Counted from the stretch's first letter, positions 20,901 through 30,724 are shown. The stretch is DNA of 64,000 bases from an uncultured Saccharophagus sp. (GCA_937920545.1 CAKZUG010000002.1:62001-126000); one strand, 5' to 3'. Notes: generated by a model not told the origin, from the letters alone. Numbers and translations: made by a program.

Positions 20901-20917
20901 TACAGGGGTAGCATCTT

Positions 20918-21688
20918 ATGCTAATGGTTATTTCACCAGCCAAAAATCTCGATTACACCACTGCGCCCACAACCGATGTGAGCACGCAACCGACCATGCT
21001 TGAGCATAGCCAAGTGCTTATTAATGCGCTGAAGCATTTATCGCCGCAGGATATTTCTCAGCTTATGGGTATTAGCGATAAGTTGGGCGTTCTTAATTAT
21101 GATCGCTTTCAGCAGTTTACTCGGCCATTTAATACCGATAACGCCAAGCAAGCTGTATTGGCGTTTAATGGGGATGTCTATGCGGGCTTGAATGCACCCA
21201 GTTTAAATGAAAACGAACTGGCTTTTGCCCAAAAGCATTTGCGTATTTTATCGGGTTTATATGGCTTGCTAAAACCGCTCGATTTGATGCAGCCTTACCG
21301 CCTAGAAATGGGCACCAAATTTCATAACGTACGCGGCAAAGATATGTATACGTTTTGGGGGGATATTATTACCGATGCCATTAATGCCCAGCTTGCCTCG
21401 TTAGATTCCGATGTGCTCATCAATTTAGCGTCAAACGAGTACTTTAAATCGGTAAATAAAAAGACGTTAAGCGCCACAATTTACACGCCAGTATTTAAAG
21501 ATTGGAAAACCGATAAATATAAAATCATTAGTTTTTACGCAAAAAAGGCAAGAGGCTTAATGAGCGCCTATATTATAAAGAACCAACTTTCTTCTGTTGA
21601 GCAGTTAAAGTGTTTTGACAGTGAAGGTTACTCTTACAATGAAGCCATGTCTGATGGATGCGAACTTGTATTTACACGCAAGCAGTAA
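20918..21688 (+). CDS. yaaA: Peroxide stress protein YaaA
   Basis: MLMVISPAKNLDY, RILSGLYGLLKPLDLMQPYRLEMGT, NLASNEYFKSV, KKARGLMSAYII. Confidence 0.95.
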   Translation: MLMVISPAKNLDYTTAPTTDVSTQPTMLEHSQVLINALKHLSPQDISQLMGISDKLGVLNYDRFQQFTRPFNTDNAKQAVLAFNGDVYAGLNAPSLNENELAFAQKHLRILSGLYGLLKPLDLMQPYRLEMGTKFHNVRGKDMYTFWGDIITDAINAQLASLDSDVLINLASNEYFKSVNKKTLSATIYTPVFKDWKTDKYKIISFYAKKARGLMSAYIIKNQLSSVEQLKCFDSEGYSYNEAMSDGCELVFTRKQ

Positions 21689-21728
21689 TCAATAGGCGGG
21701 CTGTCTAGGCAAAAGATTTAGGTAAACA

Positions 21729-22580
21729 ATGGCCCTACGTATTCTTGTTGTAGATGACGCCGGATTTGTGCGCGATACCATTAAGCGCACGCTGCGTAAA
21801 ATGCTGCCCAAAGGTGAAATTTTAGAAGCCATAGATGGCCGCAAAGCGAAAGCATTATTAACCAAACATAAAATAGATATTATTTTATCTGATTGGGAAA
21901 TGCCCGAAGTTACAGGCAAGGAATTGCTTGATTGGGTGCGTGAGCAAGAGCACCTCAAAAAAACGCCCTTTATTATGATAACCAGCCGAGGCGATAAACA
22001 AAACGTCGTCGAGGCTGTTCAATCTGGCGTCAACGATTACATCAGCAAGCCGTTTACGCCTGATGAACTCCAGCGCAAGGTGGTTAAGCAGCTTAAGCGT
22101 TTGGGTGTGAATATAGATAACGCACAATCCAGCGGGCTAACAGGCGGCTCTGCCGATTTACTTACAGGCGCGCCTAAAACAACGGCCATACAAAAACCGC
22201 GAGTTGTTCAAGAAGCCGCAGGTTTTGGTAAGTCATCAGTGTCCAAAAAATCCTCAGGCACTGCATTTAACGGTAAAGCGTTTTTGCGTTTTGCCGGCAT
22301 TGCCGAGCGGTTTGAGTGTGGTGTGCGTGATATAACCCTTCAAGCTATTAGCGGCGTGATTATTCGCTCGGAACATATTCCTGCTGTGTTTGAACAATCA
22401 GCTATTGACCTAGATAATACGGAAGGTAAAACTCTGGCAAGATTGAATGGTTATGTTTATGCCGTACAAGCTAATCAACAAACGCCTGATGCCAAGACAT
22501 TAAAGATCAGTGTTCGCTTTGTTGATGATGACGCGGATAAGCTAGAAATTCTCTCACATATTATTGCTGGCAAAGCGTAA
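21729..22580 (+). CDS. Response regulator with C-terminal extension (possibly PilZ-like)
   Basis: CheY-like receiver LVVDDAGFVRDTIKRTLRK ... LSDWEMPEVTGKELL ... SKPFTPDEL; C-terminal domain FAGIAERFECGVRDITLQAISGVIIRSE. Confidence 0.85.
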   Translation: MALRILVVDDAGFVRDTIKRTLRKMLPKGEILEAIDGRKAKALLTKHKIDIILSDWEMPEVTGKELLDWVREQEHLKKTPFIMITSRGDKQNVVEAVQSGVNDYISKPFTPDELQRKVVKQLKRLGVNIDNAQSSGLTGGSADLLTGAPKTTAIQKPRVVQEAAGFGKSSVSKKSSGTAFNGKAFLRFAGIAERFECGVRDITLQAISGVIIRSEHIPAVFEQSAIDLDNTEGKTLARLNGYVYAVQANQQTPDAKTLKISVRFVDDDADKLEILSHIIAGKA

Positions 22581-22779
22581 TACGTTTCAGGTGTCTGTGA
22601 TTAATATTAAATAATTTGGGGTGAGCTTATTATGGTTTTACTTTGTTCAGCTTGCATATGAGACCACGGTTAATTTTTTTCCGCTAAAATACATGCTTAA
22701 AATGGCTTGTTCTTAATCGACAGTACCTTCATTTTTTTGCTATACATTACCCAAATACTTCTTTAGGTTCTTATTGTCT

Positions 22780-22797
22780 GCGTCATATCTTTGACAT
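22780..22797 (+). promoter_or_regulatory. Candidate PhoB box upstream of beta-helix lipoprotein gene
   Basis: GCGTCATATCTTTGACAT. Confidence 0.55.
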
Positions 22798-22822
22798 ATA
22801 TCTGAAATTAAACCTTCATATT

Positions 22823-22841
22823 TGTGTCATCTAACTTTCAT
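22823..22841 (+). promoter_or_regulatory. Second candidate PhoB box upstream of beta-helix lipoprotein gene
   Basis: TGTGTCATCTAACTTTCAT. Confidence 0.5.
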
Positions 22842-22942
22842 ATTAACATTCCACACTGTCTCCCGAAATTAATCAAACACACAAACCCTGTTGGGTTTTG
22901 TTTTAAGCATGATTGCCTTGTTTGGACGATCGGAGAGACATA

Positions 22943-24646
22943 ATGACTATCAGTAAAATTTTTGCACTCAGCACATTAACATTGGCAATTGCCGCATGCG
23001 GTGGCGGCGATGTGAATATTGATGCCCAAAACCTATCGACTGAAGATAACTCTGTTGATACAGGCGGCGGCGATATCGTCAATGGTGGAAGCGGTGTGGC
23101 TCAGCCAACCAACCCATGCGCGCAGTATATTGCGGGCGGTATTACATTACAGGGTAGTTTTGATTCTGCGACAAGCCACTGTACCTACGGCACCGATTTT
23201 GTTGCACTCACCAACCCCATTATTCAAACGCAATCGCAAGTGACCTTTGCCGATTTACCCAATGATGGCGTGCATATTTTTGAAGATAGTCTTGTAGTAG
23301 GTGAAAACTACACCACAGACCAAGCATTAATGGATGCAGGCATCAGTGAAGGTGGCGACGGCGCCATTATTCGCCTAAGTGCGGGTGCAACCTTGGCGTT
23401 TCAATCAAGCGCCGACTACATGGTGGTCAACCGGGGTTCACAAATTTTTGCTGAGGGCACAGTTACCAAGCCAATTACCATCACCTCGGTGACAGATGCA
23501 GTAGACGGCACCGTGGGTGCTGAAGACGTCTCAGAATGGGGCGGTATTGTGATCAATGGTTTTGGTGTGGTTAATAAATGCGAATACACTGGCGTACGTG
23601 GCGAAGCCGATTTTGCAGGCAGTGATTGCCATGAGGTAGCTGAAGGCCGTGAAGGCGTAAGCGCAACAAATTATGGCGGCAGCAATGATGCTGATAGCTC
23701 GGGCGCATTAGAATATGTTGTTGTAAAGCATTCTGGTGCAGCGGTATCTGAGGGTAACGAGCTCAACGGTATTTCGTTTGGTGGTGTGGGTTCGGGTACA
23801 ACAGTGAGCTTTTTACAGACGTATTCAACGTTTGATGACGGTATCGAGATGTTTGGCGGTGCGGTTAATATCAGTCATTTTGTGGCCACTTATGTGCGTG
23901 ATGATTCAATCGATATCGACAGCGGTTACATTGGTACTATCGATAAAGCGTTAGTGATTCAATCAGAAGCCGACGGCAACCACTGTATCGAATCAGACGG
24001 TATTGCAGGTCACGGCAGCTTAACACCCGAAGTGAGAGCCGATTTTATCGCACGCGGTTTAAACTCTGCAGCCACCATTAATAACCTCACATGTATTATT
24101 TCCCCCAATGCAGGCGGTACGCATGATCCCGGTGCAGGTTGGAGAATCCGTGAAGCGCATACCCCCACTATTACCGATGCATTGCTTGTGGGTTCGTATG
24201 CCGCAGACGGTATCCCAAATGACCCTGACGATAACTACTGTGTGCGTATTGCAGACGAAGGTTTGCAGGCTGCACAAGATGGCGACTTAGTCATTCAATC
24301 TACTGTTATTGCTTGTCAAGATATTACTAAACAAGGCCCGTTACCTGATGGCACAGAAACACGCGCCTTTTTAGAAGCCAATAACGATGTGATGCAAACC
24401 GCAGAAGCCGGTGAAGACCCCACAAGCGCAAGCGCCCCTAACCTTGAGCTATTAGATGGCTTTTACTCTTTACCCATTGGCGAGATGCTGATTAATGGCG
24501 GCCCCGTCAACGTGATACCCACCAATACAAGCCGCAATATGATTGGTGCCGTGAGTGCTGATAACGATTGGACCGCGGGCTGGACATTTGGCTTGCACGA
24601 AGGCAACCGTTCACAGCCACTTTGGTTTGAAATAACGGCGCCTTAA
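22943..24646 (+). CDS. Secreted lipoprotein with predicted right-handed beta-helix
   Basis: MTISKIFALSTLTLAIAACGGGD lipobox; repeated GALEYVVVKHSGA / FLQTYSTFDDGIEMFGGAVNISHF / ATYVRDDSIDIDSG patterns. Confidence 0.75.
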   Translation: MTISKIFALSTLTLAIAACGGGDVNIDAQNLSTEDNSVDTGGGDIVNGGSGVAQPTNPCAQYIAGGITLQGSFDSATSHCTYGTDFVALTNPIIQTQSQVTFADLPNDGVHIFEDSLVVGENYTTDQALMDAGISEGGDGAIIRLSAGATLAFQSSADYMVVNRGSQIFAEGTVTKPITITSVTDAVDGTVGAEDVSEWGGIVINGFGVVNKCEYTGVRGEADFAGSDCHEVAEGREGVSATNYGGSNDADSSGALEYVVVKHSGAAVSEGNELNGISFGGVGSGTTVSFLQTYSTFDDGIEMFGGAVNISHFVATYVRDDSIDIDSGYIGTIDKALVIQSEADGNHCIESDGIAGHGSLTPEVRADFIARGLNSAATINNLTCIISPNAGGTHDPGAGWRIREAHTPTITDALLVGSYAADGIPNDPDDNYCVRIADEGLQAAQDGDLVIQSTVIACQDITKQGPLPDGTETRAFLEANNDVMQTAEAGEDPTSASAPNLELLDGFYSLPIGEMLINGGPVNVIPTNTSRNMIGAVSADNDWTAGWTFGLHEGNRSQPLWFEITAP

Positions 24647-24676
24647 TCTTTCTTGGCGTCGCAAGGCGCCTTTTTT
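24637..24676 (+). terminator. Hairpin terminator overlapping the stop codon of the lipoprotein gene
   Basis: GGCGCCTT ... AAGGCGCC then TTTTTT. Confidence 0.7.
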
Positions 24677-24771
24677 ATTTGTTCGACTGTTTTTGTACTG
24701 CACCAACCGATATACAAAAAGCGAACCCCATTTACGTGTTTTGCTCGTCATCGCATCAATAGGTTTACCCA

Positions 24772-27507
24772 ATGAAAAATCGTTTTACTTTATCTTGCCC
24801 ACCGTTTGTGTTGCCTGCATTGTCTGTTTTGGCTGTGGCTATTAGCCATATTGCTCACGCTCAAGATATGGAAGTAAGCATCGAAAAGCCCGTTATTCGC
24901 CTTGAGAAAGTACAAAATCCGATAGAAGAAGTTCTTATTGTTGGTCGGTTACAATCATCGGCGGCAGATGTGGTCATGGAGCGGATGCAAAGCGCGGTTG
25001 TGGTCGATATTATTGGTGCCGAACAAATTAGCCGTATTGGTGATTCAAACGTGGCGGCCGCGTTATCGCGTGTGCCCGGCGTAACGTTGGTCGATGACCA
25101 GTTTGTGTATGTGCGTGGTTTGGGTGAGCGCTATATCTCGACACAATTAAATAACGCGGTGGTGCCCTCACCTGATTTAACACGCAATGTGATCCCGCTA
25201 AATATTTTTCCTACGTCTATTGTCGAGTCTTTATCGGTGCAAAAAACGGCATCCGCCGACCAAACCGCCGCCTTTGGTGGCGGTATTGTTGATATTCGCA
25301 CAAAGGGCATACCCGACGACCGTGTATTTAATGTTGAGCTGGGCACTTTTTATAATACAGAATCGTCGGGTGAGTTTTTAACTTACAACGGCGGCGGCGA
25401 TAACTTCGGCCAAGATGATGGCACGCGTGCCTTGTCTCAAACTTTACGGCAAGGTATTCAAACTCACCGTGGCGACCTGACCATAGGTAATATTCGTGAT
25501 GTGGCCAACACCACAACAGATGACGCCAGAGCCATTAACCGCGAGCTCGCCTTGGGCTTGAACCGTGATGTATCTGTTATTGGCGAAAACGTGAACCCCA
25601 ATATTAATGGGCAAATTGCATTTGGTGACGTATACGGCTTGCCCAAAGGCATGGAGGCGGGTTTTATTGCCGCCCTCAGTTACAGTGATGAATGGGTAAA
25701 ATCGGATACTGCACGCCGTGTTTTTACCAACCCAGCTGAAGAGATGTCCTTTGAAGAGCGTAGCACGCACACTATTAATTTAAATGCCTCGCTCAGCGCA
25801 GGCTTGCGTTTAAACGAGGTGAACTCGATTGAATTCACGCATATCTTTTTGCGTAACGCGCAGGATGATACTCGCGTTGTGGATGTTTTTAACAATAACC
25901 GCCCAGTGTCGAGCCTAACGGGTTTTCGAAACTACGATCTACGTTTTGAGCAGCGTGAACTCACAGTGAGCCAAATAAAAGGTCAACACGAGCTAGACGG
26001 CATAACGTTATCCGATTTAGGGTTAGGGGCGCTGTCATTTTTAGAGGGTATCAAAGTCGACTGGTATCTTTCTGATAGTGACGTGGTGAATGACATCCCC
26101 AACCAGTTAAATGTGCAAGCCAATACTATATCGGATGAAAACGGTCGGGTATTAAGCAGCACTATTGACGCCAACCTTGCGCTAGCCGATTACCGTTTTA
26201 CCGTGCTCAACGACAATGTAGATAGCTCGGGCATCAAAGTGACCTACCCCGTGTATACAGACAGCTGGGCAATTAATATTGAAGGTGGCGCAGACAATTG
26301 GCTTAAAACACGAACCTATGAGCAACTGCAGTTTTCATTAGGGTCATCTGCGTTTACCGATTCTAGCCCATTGTTAGATGGTAATATTGGTGATGTTTTA
26401 TCGGATGACAATATCAGCAACCCTGATAACGGTTTTGAAACCACCATCTCCAATAGTAATTCAGAGAGCTACATTGCGGTTAATAAAGTGGATGCGGCCT
26501 TTGGTAAAATAGATGCAACGCTTGATGATACATGGCGGATTGCCGCTGGTATCCGCTACGAGAGTTATCAGCAGGTTAACTTACTTTGGAACCCTATTGG
26601 TTTTGAAGGCAGCCGTTTGATTCCTTTTGTGAGTGAAGACCCTGCACGCGTTGCCGATTACTTTAACGATGCCGTGTTCACTGAAGACGATTACTTTGGC
26701 TCGTTAGCGCTTACGTATATGACACAGGGTTTTGGTGCCGACGATTTTAATTTGCGTTTGGGTTTTAGCCAAACCACCGTGCGACCCGATTTACGTGAAA
26801 TTTCAAGCGCCAGTTATATCGACCCAATTACAGGTGTGCTCGTGTTTGGTAACCCCGATGTGGTGCCATCAAAGCTAGACAACGTTGATTTACGGGCCGA
26901 GTGGTTTGATTCGACAGGTGATACCGTATCGGTTACCGTGTTTGGCAGCCGCATAGAAAACCCCATTGAGTTATTTGAAGCGCCAGGTGGCGATGGCCGC
27001 TTAGGGGCTGAAATTCATAACGCCAATGCCGGTAATACACTGGGTTTAGAGGTCGAATTTTTACGCAACCTGGGTTTTATCAGTATGGCGCTGGAGCCGT
27101 TCTTTTTGCAGGGTAACTTCACCGTGTTAGATCACGAGCTAGAAGCCGGTGATAGCGCCGACGCCCCCACCAACGATGTACGCGGATTTGCAGGCGCGTC
27201 GGATTTTTCGGGTAATCTCATTTTAGGGTTTGATTCAGACGACGGCCGTCATACCACAACGGTTGCGTATAACTATTTTAGCGAGCGGTTGTTCTCGGCC
27301 GGGCGTTTAGGGTCGCCGGATGTGTTTGAGCAGCCTTTTAACTCACTTAATTTAACTTATTCGTTTTTTCCAACAGACGAGATTATTGTGAAATTTAAGG
27401 CAAAAAATATATTGGATCAGAACCTTATTTTAGAGCAGGGCGGTGTAGAGATATTTGAAGAAAGGCAAGGGCAAACGTTTAGCTTAAGTTTTCAATATAA
27501 CTATTAA
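24772..27507 (+). CDS. TonB-dependent outer-membrane receptor
   Basis: Plug VVDIIGAEQISRIGDSNVAAALSRVPGVTLVDDQFVYVRGLGERYISTQLNN; C-terminal FSLSFQYNY. Confidence 0.93.
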   Translation: MKNRFTLSCPPFVLPALSVLAVAISHIAHAQDMEVSIEKPVIRLEKVQNPIEEVLIVGRLQSSAADVVMERMQSAVVVDIIGAEQISRIGDSNVAAALSRVPGVTLVDDQFVYVRGLGERYISTQLNNAVVPSPDLTRNVIPLNIFPTSIVESLSVQKTASADQTAAFGGGIVDIRTKGIPDDRVFNVELGTFYNTESSGEFLTYNGGGDNFGQDDGTRALSQTLRQGIQTHRGDLTIGNIRDVANTTTDDARAINRELALGLNRDVSVIGENVNPNINGQIAFGDVYGLPKGMEAGFIAALSYSDEWVKSDTARRVFTNPAEEMSFEERSTHTINLNASLSAGLRLNEVNSIEFTHIFLRNAQDDTRVVDVFNNNRPVSSLTGFRNYDLRFEQRELTVSQIKGQHELDGITLSDLGLGALSFLEGIKVDWYLSDSDVVNDIPNQLNVQANTISDENGRVLSSTIDANLALADYRFTVLNDNVDSSGIKVTYPVYTDSWAINIEGGADNWLKTRTYEQLQFSLGSSAFTDSSPLLDGNIGDVLSDDNISNPDNGFETTISNSNSESYIAVNKVDAAFGKIDATLDDTWRIAAGIRYESYQQVNLLWNPIGFEGSRLIPFVSEDPARVADYFNDAVFTEDDYFGSLALTYMTQGFGADDFNLRLGFSQTTVRPDLREISSASYIDPITGVLVFGNPDVVPSKLDNVDLRAEWFDSTGDTVSVTVFGSRIENPIELFEAPGGDGRLGAEIHNANAGNTLGLEVEFLRNLGFISMALEPFFLQGNFTVLDHELEAGDSADAPTNDVRGFAGASDFSGNLILGFDSDDGRHTTTVAYNYFSERLFSAGRLGSPDVFEQPFNSLNLTYSFFPTDEIIVKFKAKNILDQNLILEQGGVEIFEERQGQTFSLSFQYNY

Positions 27508-27615
27508 TGCAGCTGTTATAAGCACTACTGCAATTAATAATGTAATTAGTAATGTAATGACGAATATAGTTGCTAGCTTGTTTCTGGCTTTTCGCTAACT
27601 TGTCATTAGCCCATC

Positions 27616-27650
27616 AAAAAGACGCTTATGTTTAACATAAGCGCTTTTTT
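27616..27650. terminator. Bidirectional terminator between TonB receptor and convergent gene
   Basis: AAAAAGA-CGCTTATG-TTTAA-CATAAGCG-CTTTTTT. Confidence 0.88.
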
Positions 27651-27673
27651 ATGAATGTGTCTATACCGCTATA

Positions 27674-28423
27674 TTATTTAGCTGCGACATTGCGTGCGCT
27701 ATTGCGCTCGTCGTAATTGACCACGGCCAAATAGCCAGCTGTATGCGGTTTGCCATTGGCAAAGGCAGGAATAAAGCGCGATTCTTTTAAAGTATTTTTC
27801 ACGAGTTTTGCATCACGTTTTTTGCCTTTTTCGATATCTAATGAACGTACAGTAACTGGCTTGCCTTCTTTGTTGACCATGGCGGCAAAGCGCGATAAAC
27901 CTGCATCGGCTAAAAAGGGTGTGCCATACGTTGCAGATTGCTGGCTATAGGTTTCTTGCCAGTCTGCAATATCTAAACGTTCCTGTGGGGCAAAATATTT
28001 CACACCTAAACGTGCTTGCATGCTGCCTAAGTTAGGGAGAACCGTCACGGTTACGTTATCAAACTCACCGGTAAATACCACGCGGTAATGCATACGCACG
28101 GGCACGGCTTGGTTATTCACCTGGGCTGGGCTAAAACTCAGTTTTTCAATGGCGGCTTCTGTTAATACTTCAACGTGGTAATTATCGTGTGTGTCATGGC
28201 ACGACGAGTTTTGCGCTTTACCCTGCACGTTAATATCGCTTTGGCAGTACATAACGGGTAAAGGTGTCGCCGAGGTAAAAATATACGGTTTGGCAACTAA
28301 TGTGCTGAGTTGGTCACCCGTAAAGGCAAAGTTAGCGGGCTTAAAGGTATCGGCCGCAAATGCAGGTGCAGTCAGTAAGGTGGTAACAAGTAATGAGCTT
28401 ATATATTTAAGTGAGATTTTCAT
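27674..28423 (-). CDS. Periplasmic protein with TonB C-terminal-like domain
   Basis: Signal peptide; C-terminus TLKESRFIPAFANGKPHTAGYLAVVNYDE resembles TonB_C; no TM-Pro-rich linker seen. Confidence 0.5.
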   Translation of the reverse strand: MKISLKYISSLLVTTLLTAPAFAADTFKPANFAFTGDQLSTLVAKPYIFTSATPLPVMYCQSDINVQGKAQNSSCHDTHDNYHVEVLTEAAIEKLSFSPAQVNNQAVPVRMHYRVVFTGEFDNVTVTVLPNLGSMQARLGVKYFAPQERLDIADWQETYSQQSATYGTPFLADAGLSRFAAMVNKEGKPVTVRSLDIEKGKKRDAKLVKNTLKESRFIPAFANGKPHTAGYLAVVNYDERNSARNVAAK

Positions 28424-28450
28424 GGTGTTCTCCTATTCTTTTTCTATATT

Positions 28451-28480
28451 TATTTTTCTGTATTTTTCTGTATTTTTCTG
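28451..28480. repeat. Three perfect tandem copies of a 10-bp unit (TATTTTTCTG)
   Basis: tatttttctg x3 just upstream of the 28423(-) start. Confidence 0.9.
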
Positions 28481-28621
28481 TATTTGATGTTTTGTATGCA
28501 CTGTTCTAAATGTGTATCTGCGATACTGGCAATACGATATGGGCAATGTGATAGTCAGAATCTAACTGAGAGCATCATTTTATTAAGGTTAAGTGTAAAC
28601 AATTACATACTATCTGAGTCA

Positions 28622-28639
28622 TTGTCATAAAATTGTCAT
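28622..28639 (+). promoter_or_regulatory. PhoB box (plus-strand orientation)
   Basis: TTGTCATAAAATTGTCAT, near consensus. Confidence 0.8.
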
Positions 28640-28690
28640 GCAGGTGTGCTAATGCTTAATATCAATTTAGCATGCAAGTCGCATAGTAAT

Positions 28691-28708
28691 GTTACAGGTG
28701 TATGACAA
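28691..28708 (-). promoter_or_regulatory. PhoB box (minus-strand orientation)
   Basis: Reverse complement reads TTGTCATACACCTGTAAC; oriented toward the 28423(-) gene. Confidence 0.65.
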
Positions 28709-28922
28709 TTAATCATTTATTGTCATTTTTTATACATAGAAGTGGTATTTACACATAATGTTATAAGTGGTGAGGGGTTATGAGAGGGGTAATAAGGGTG
28801 CGGGCTTGTATTGGTGGCAGGTATTCGCTGAGGTAATCACCGTTGTTTGGTCGCAACCAGCCTTGTTATGGCAGTAAATTAGCAACAATTTATTGTGAGT
28901 CAGCATTGTGCTTTCGCTGCTT

Positions 28923-29558
28923 TCACTTGTTAACTGTGCCGAGCTTTACAGTGCTAATCATATGCATTCCCATAAACGCCACTGCACCACTTATCGCGCC
29001 GTAAAGGTGACCATCAATAATCACATTGGCCTGTATCGCAGATGCTAGCTCAGTGCTTGGCCCCTTATATTGCTCGTAAGATACTTTAGCGATCACTCCC
29101 ACCGCAAGTAACCAGCCAAGCATAAGCTTATTAAGGGCTTCTTTGACACCGTAATACAGCAATAAGCCGTGCAGCACACCCGATAAGCCCACGTAGTGCG
29201 GTATCTGCGGTGAGAAAATAGATAGCATGCCCAAGCAACCTAACGCTGTGATGCTAAATACGCTGAGGTACTCTTTGGGTGCGTAATACTGTTTATGTAA
29301 TAAAAACGCAATCCACAGTGCCGCTAAGTTCATGGCCAAGTGCGTAAGGTTAGTATGTAAAAAATGCGCCGTAAAAAGCCGCCAAACTTCACCTTGTTGA
29401 ACACTTGTTTGGTAATACGCAAGTGCAGGTGTATCTAATGGAAACGCCAATACAGCTAGCAGGCTGATGCATACTACAGGCAGTGCAGGGTAAATATGCC
29501 TGCAGTATCTATGCTTAGAGTATCTATGTCTGGTGAGTTTTTTACGCAGCGACATCAC
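28923..29558 (-). CDS. Rhomboid-family intramembrane serine protease, rhombosortase-like
   Basis: 6-TM; FTAHFLHTNLTHLAMN, HYVGLSGVLHGLLLYY (GxSG with His), late membrane His (IDGHLYGAISG). Confidence 0.8.
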   Translation of the reverse strand: MMSLRKKLTRHRYSKHRYCRHIYPALPVVCISLLAVLAFPLDTPALAYYQTSVQQGEVWRLFTAHFLHTNLTHLAMNLAALWIAFLLHKQYYAPKEYLSVFSITALGCLGMLSIFSPQIPHYVGLSGVLHGLLLYYGVKEALNKLMLGWLLAVGVIAKVSYEQYKGPSTELASAIQANVIIDGHLYGAISGAVAFMGMHMISTVKLGTVNK

Positions 29559-30721
29559 AAAATAATATGCGGTAAAAATTGACTGGAATCTTGCGTAATA
29601 AGGCTGTTGTCTTCACGTATCGATAACCCAGCGGCTTCGTCGTTTACGAGCCAACTGCCTATAAGCGTGTAGCTGTTATTAAATTTAGGCAGGGTATGTA
29701 ATTGTTGATACACGTAGCCTTCTTCGCCATAGGGGCCATGCGATGCTGCGAGTTCGGTTGCGTTTTTACTAATAGAAATATTGGCCCCTTCACGTGAAAA
29801 AATAGGTTTTTTCACAATACCTTTATCGCTTACAAGCTTGCTCATATCTTTTTGAAAATACGCCGGCAGCAAATTAGGGTGGTTTTCAAAGAGTTGCCAC
29901 AACATAGGCAACAGCGCTTTATTCGAAATAATACTTTTCCACGGTGGCTCTAAAAAACGCACCTTGCTGCTGTTTAAATGTTGGCCGTATTCTTCATCAA
30001 ACATAAATTCCCACGGGTATAATTTAAACAGCCATGTGATTTCATGATCGTTTACATCACTAAACGTGTTTTTATCCGATAGGCCAATGTCTTCTACAAA
30101 CACAAAATCGGTATCGAGTTTGGCAAAATCAGCGCAGTCTTGTAAATACTGAACCGTGCCTCTGTCTTCTTCGGTATCTTTGCAGCAGCTAAAGTGCAGT
30201 GTACGGTCGGGGGTTAAGAACTGTAAATCATGAAAGCGATTAACGAGTTTCTCTTGCAGCGAATTAAACTGGTCCGCCGTGCGGGGCAGTGCGCCGCTAT
30301 TGACGTTATCTTCTAGCCATAACCATTGCCAAAAGCCTGTTTCGTATATGCTGGTGGGGGTGTCGGCATTGTTTTCGAGCAGCTTGGCAGGCCCTTTGCC
30401 GTTATATGAAAAGTCGAGGCGCGAATATAAACTTGGGTCGCCATTTTTAAAACTATTTCGTACCACATCCCATGCGTGTTCAGGGATGCAAAATTGCTCG
30501 AGCAGCTCTTCACTTTGGGTGACGTGTTCAACCACCTCAAGACACATTTGGTGTATCTCTTCGGTGGGATCTTCGATATCTTTTTCGATTTGCTCAAGGC
30601 TAAACTGATAATAAGCCGACTCATTCCAGTATTTTTCACCATACAATGTATGAAATTTAAAACCAAATTCATCGGCTTGTTCTTGCCAATTTGGGCGCTC
30701 GTTAATTGGCATTCTTATCAT
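29555..30721 (-). CDS. yjfC: Glutathionylspermidine synthase-family ATP-grasp protein (YjfC/YgiC-like)
   Basis: FHTLYGEKYWNESAYYQFS, PAKLLENNADTPTSIYETGFWQWLW, KKPIFSREGANISI, IGSWLVNDEAAGLSIRED. Confidence 0.9.
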   Translation of the reverse strand: MIRMPINERPNWQEQADEFGFKFHTLYGEKYWNESAYYQFSLEQIEKDIEDPTEEIHQMCLEVVEHVTQSEELLEQFCIPEHAWDVVRNSFKNGDPSLYSRLDFSYNGKGPAKLLENNADTPTSIYETGFWQWLWLEDNVNSGALPRTADQFNSLQEKLVNRFHDLQFLTPDRTLHFSCCKDTEEDRGTVQYLQDCADFAKLDTDFVFVEDIGLSDKNTFSDVNDHEITWLFKLYPWEFMFDEEYGQHLNSSKVRFLEPPWKSIISNKALLPMLWQLFENHPNLLPAYFQKDMSKLVSDKGIVKKPIFSREGANISISKNATELAASHGPYGEEGYVYQQLHTLPKFNNSYTLIGSWLVNDEAAGLSIREDNSLITQDSSQFLPHIIL

Positions 30722-30724
30722 AAT

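Noticed and set aside
28451-28480. Short tandem repeats considered as a CRISPR array
   Set aside because: 10-bp head-to-tail units with no spacers; no cas genes in the window
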